Source of the DNA: UBA10427 sp003500135
GTDB lineage: Bacteria > Bacteroidota > Bacteroidia > Cytophagales > Cyclobacteriaceae
Length of the DNA stretch: 22,965 nt
Direction of reading: 5' to 3'
Assembly: GCA_963966275.1 (NCBI GenBank)
Contig: CAWZYQ010000053.1
Span: 1 to 22,965, forward strand
The stretch's first letter is position 1. Each line of letters starts with the position of its first letter. Positions 21,696 through 22,965 of the stretch are shown in pieces. Under the pieces are notes generated by a model. The model was given only the letters and a program-made list of their open reading frames with translations, was not told the origin of the DNA and searched no databases. Both the position numbers and the translations under genes were made by a program.

Positions 21696-22816
21696 AAATT
21701 ATTCATATTGGACAAACTATTGGGGGGGTAGATACTTATGTAAGATATCTAGCATCATATCTAGATCATAATTTATTTTCTAATATTATTGTGAATAGTA
21801 AATTTGATGAAAACAAGAGATTCAATTTCAAGGGTGTAAAAAAAGAATATCAAATATCATTAAAAAGAAACATAAATCCATTTTTCGATTTCGTTGCAAT
21901 AATTGAGTTTATTCTTATAGTAAATAAAGAAAAGCCCAACTTAATACATTGCCATAGCTCTAAGGGAGGTGTTATTGGAAGGATTGTAGCATTCCTATTT
22001 GGAATTCCTTCTGCTTATACACCAAACGCTTTTTCGTTTTTAAGTAGTGATAATTTATTCAAAAGAAACACTTACCTCTTATATGAAAGAATTTTTAAAT
22101 CCTTCGGCAATCATTTGATTGCTTGCTCTCCCTCTGAGATGTTCAATGGGTTAAAAATTGCAAAATATAAAAAATCCAAAACACATCTTTGGAATAATTC
22201 AATAGACTTCCCAAAGAAAAAAATGAAAATTACGCCTGAATTTGATTTTAATTATATCCTCACTATAGGTAGACCATCTTATCAAAAAAACTTAAAGGAG
22301 CTTATCCAGATATTTGACCTTTATATAAAAAACCGTAATGGACATAAAACTAAACTGATAATCTTAGGTGTAGGTCATTTTTCTCCACTATTAGAAGAAG
22401 TGAAACAGGAAATTAAAAAATTGGAGCTAGAAGATTTCATTACGCTAATTAATTGGATGGAAAGATCAAACGTCCTACAAATAATTCAAAATGCAATTAT
22501 ATATGTTAGCACAGCGAGATATGAAGGACTTCCCTATTCAATTATTGAATCACTAGCCTATGGTGTTCCCATTGTCGCTTATGATTCAGACGGCAATAGA
22601 GATCTTGTTTTAGATGGACAGAATGGTTATTTAATTCCATTTGGGGAAAAAGAAGAATTTGCTAGCAAGCTTTCATTTTTATCGAATAATCAAAAAATTA
22701 TTGACAAAATGGGTCAAGCATCTAAAGAATTATTTGAAGAAAAATTTGATATCAATAAAAATATAAGTGACCTCCAAAAAATTTATTTTAAAATTACTGT
22801 TAATCGTAGTTCCTAA
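21692..22816 (+). CDS. family 4 glycosyltransferase (GT-B fold)
   Basis: A retaining glycosyltransferase of 374 residues. The N-terminal Rossmann domain begins KIIHIGQTIGGVDTYVRYL, with a Gly-rich acceptor loop, followed by HCHSSKGGVIGRI (about 90-102). The C-terminal domain has ILTIGRPSYQKNLKELI (K for the donor phosphate) and the E-x7-E motif in EGLPYSIIE (278-286), followed by SLAYGVPIVAYDSDGNRDLV. All catalytic features are present. The GTG start overlaps the previous stop by 4 nt. It is the last gene of the AT-rich cassette and is followed by a possible terminator. Confidence 0.9.
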   Translation: MKIIHIGQTIGGVDTYVRYLASYLDHNLFSNIIVNSKFDENKRFNFKGVKKEYQISLKRNINPFFDFVAIIEFILIVNKEKPNLIHCHSSKGGVIGRIVAFLFGIPSAYTPNAFSFLSSDNLFKRNTYLLYERIFKSFGNHLIACSPSEMFNGLKIAKYKKSKTHLWNNSIDFPKKKMKITPEFDFNYILTIGRPSYQKNLKELIQIFDLYIKNRNGHKTKLIILGVGHFSPLLEEVKQEIKKLELEDFITLINWMERSNVLQIIQNAIIYVSTARYEGLPYSIIESLAYGVPIVAYDSDGNRDLVLDGQNGYLIPFGEKEEFASKLSFLSNNQKIIDKMGQASKELFEEKFDINKNISDLQKIYFKITVNRSS

Positions 22817-22827
22817 AGATTGCGACG

Positions 22828-22851
22828 AAAAAGGGTTGTTTTAGCCTTTTT
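22828..22851 (+). terminator. possible intrinsic terminator of the glycan operon
   Basis: AAAAAGG (22828-22834) and CCTTTTT (22845-22851) form a perfect 7-bp stem with a 10-nt loop, 11 nt after the GT4 stop, with another T-run at 22856-22860. The stem is AT-rich and thus weak, but its place between two transcription units supports the call. Confidence 0.45.
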
Positions 22852-22865
22852 ACTATTTTTGCCAT

Positions 22866-22873
22866 TAAATTTG
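22866..22873 (+). promoter_or_regulatory. -7 element abutting the start of the last gene
   Basis: TAAATTTG matches TAnnTTTG exactly and is followed by GCAA and then the ATG at 22878. As at ccmB, the expected transcription start would fall on the start codon. No clear -33 element is visible. Confidence 0.45.
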
Positions 22874-22877
22874 GCAA

Positions 22878-22965
22878 ATGACCCAGCACTATACCAAATG
22901 TATAAAAGAAATCAACCTTCTGGGCGATGTGGTTTCGTTGAACATCGCTTATCTGCTGGTGTATA
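22878..22965 (+). CDS. N terminus of a probable polyprenyl-phosphate sugar-1-phosphate transferase (partial)
   Basis: The frame runs from ATG 22878 to the window edge, 29 codons, without a stop. It encodes a short polar start (MTQHYTKCIKEIN) and the beginning of a membrane helix (LLGDVVSLNIAYLLVY). The pattern of a D preceding a hydrophobic helix near the N terminus is typical of the WcaJ/WbaP-like initiating transferases that open Wzx/Wzy glycan synthesis, and such a gene is otherwise missing from this locus. Codon use (CTG, GTG, GGC, ATC) returns to that of the genes before 13.7 kb. The catalytic domain is outside the window, so the identity is an inference. Confidence 0.5.
   Translation, partial: MTQHYTKCIKEINLLGDVVSLNIAYLLVY

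Overview
The window looks like chromosomal DNA from a Bacteroidota bacterium, probably of the Cytophagales type. Several promoters carry the Bacteroidota -7 element TAnnTTTG. Shine-Dalgarno sequences are mostly absent. The gene repertoire (lptB next to a bacterial GH3-family gene, a multi-SLBB export protein, a CcmE with a CxxxY heme motif) also fits that phylum. This placement is inference from motifs; there is no rRNA or tRNA gene to confirm it.

Layout. (1) 83-4045, plus strand: a tight housekeeping run of recJ, lptB and a GH3-family adenylating enzyme, with 1-2 nt gaps. (2) 4046-5173: an accessory island with a vapBC-type toxin-antitoxin pair (4330-4913), bracketed by imperfect direct repeats and a small palindromic repeat seen three times. 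(3) 5174-9790, minus strand: cytochrome c maturation genes in the transcription order ccmB, ccmC, a CcmD-like gene, ccmE, ccmF. CcmE carries Cys instead of the usual heme-binding His, and no ccmA, ccmG or ccmH is present here. (4) 9923-13795, plus strand: the export part of a polysaccharide locus, namely a Wza-like SLBB outer-membrane protein and a Wzz-like chain-length regulator. (5) 13792-22816, plus strand: a strikingly AT-rich surface-glycan cassette. It holds a CMP-sugar synthetase, a NeuB-type nonulosonate synthase, a KdsC-like HAD phosphatase, a Wzx flippase, a GT-B-like candidate sugar transferase, a Wzy-like polymerase, two GT2 and one GT4 glycosyltransferases. (6) 22878 to the window end: the first 29 codons of a gene in normal composition, probably the polyprenyl-phosphate sugar-1-phosphate transferase that starts the glycan chain.

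How the genes fit together: regions 4-6 form a Wzx/Wzy-type capsule or O-antigen locus. The synthetase, synthase and phosphatase trio predicts a CMP-activated nine-carbon acidic sugar (KDN or a Neu5Ac-like sugar) made through a 9-phosphate intermediate. The glycosyltransferases would assemble a lipid-linked repeat unit, Wzx flips it, Wzy polymerises it, Wzz sets the length and the SLBB protein exports it. The shift from moderate to very low G+C near 13.7 kb, and back near 22.85 kb, suggests the serotype-specific middle is exchanged between strains by recombination in the conserved flanks.

The points most worth a second look are the Cys-type CcmE with a reduced Ccm set, the repeat-bracketed vapBC cassette and its palindromic repeat, the 9-phosphate nonulosonate trio with a possible matching transferase, and two genes whose -7 elements lie exactly 4 nt from the start codon. 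I did not find a clearly new multi-gene system.
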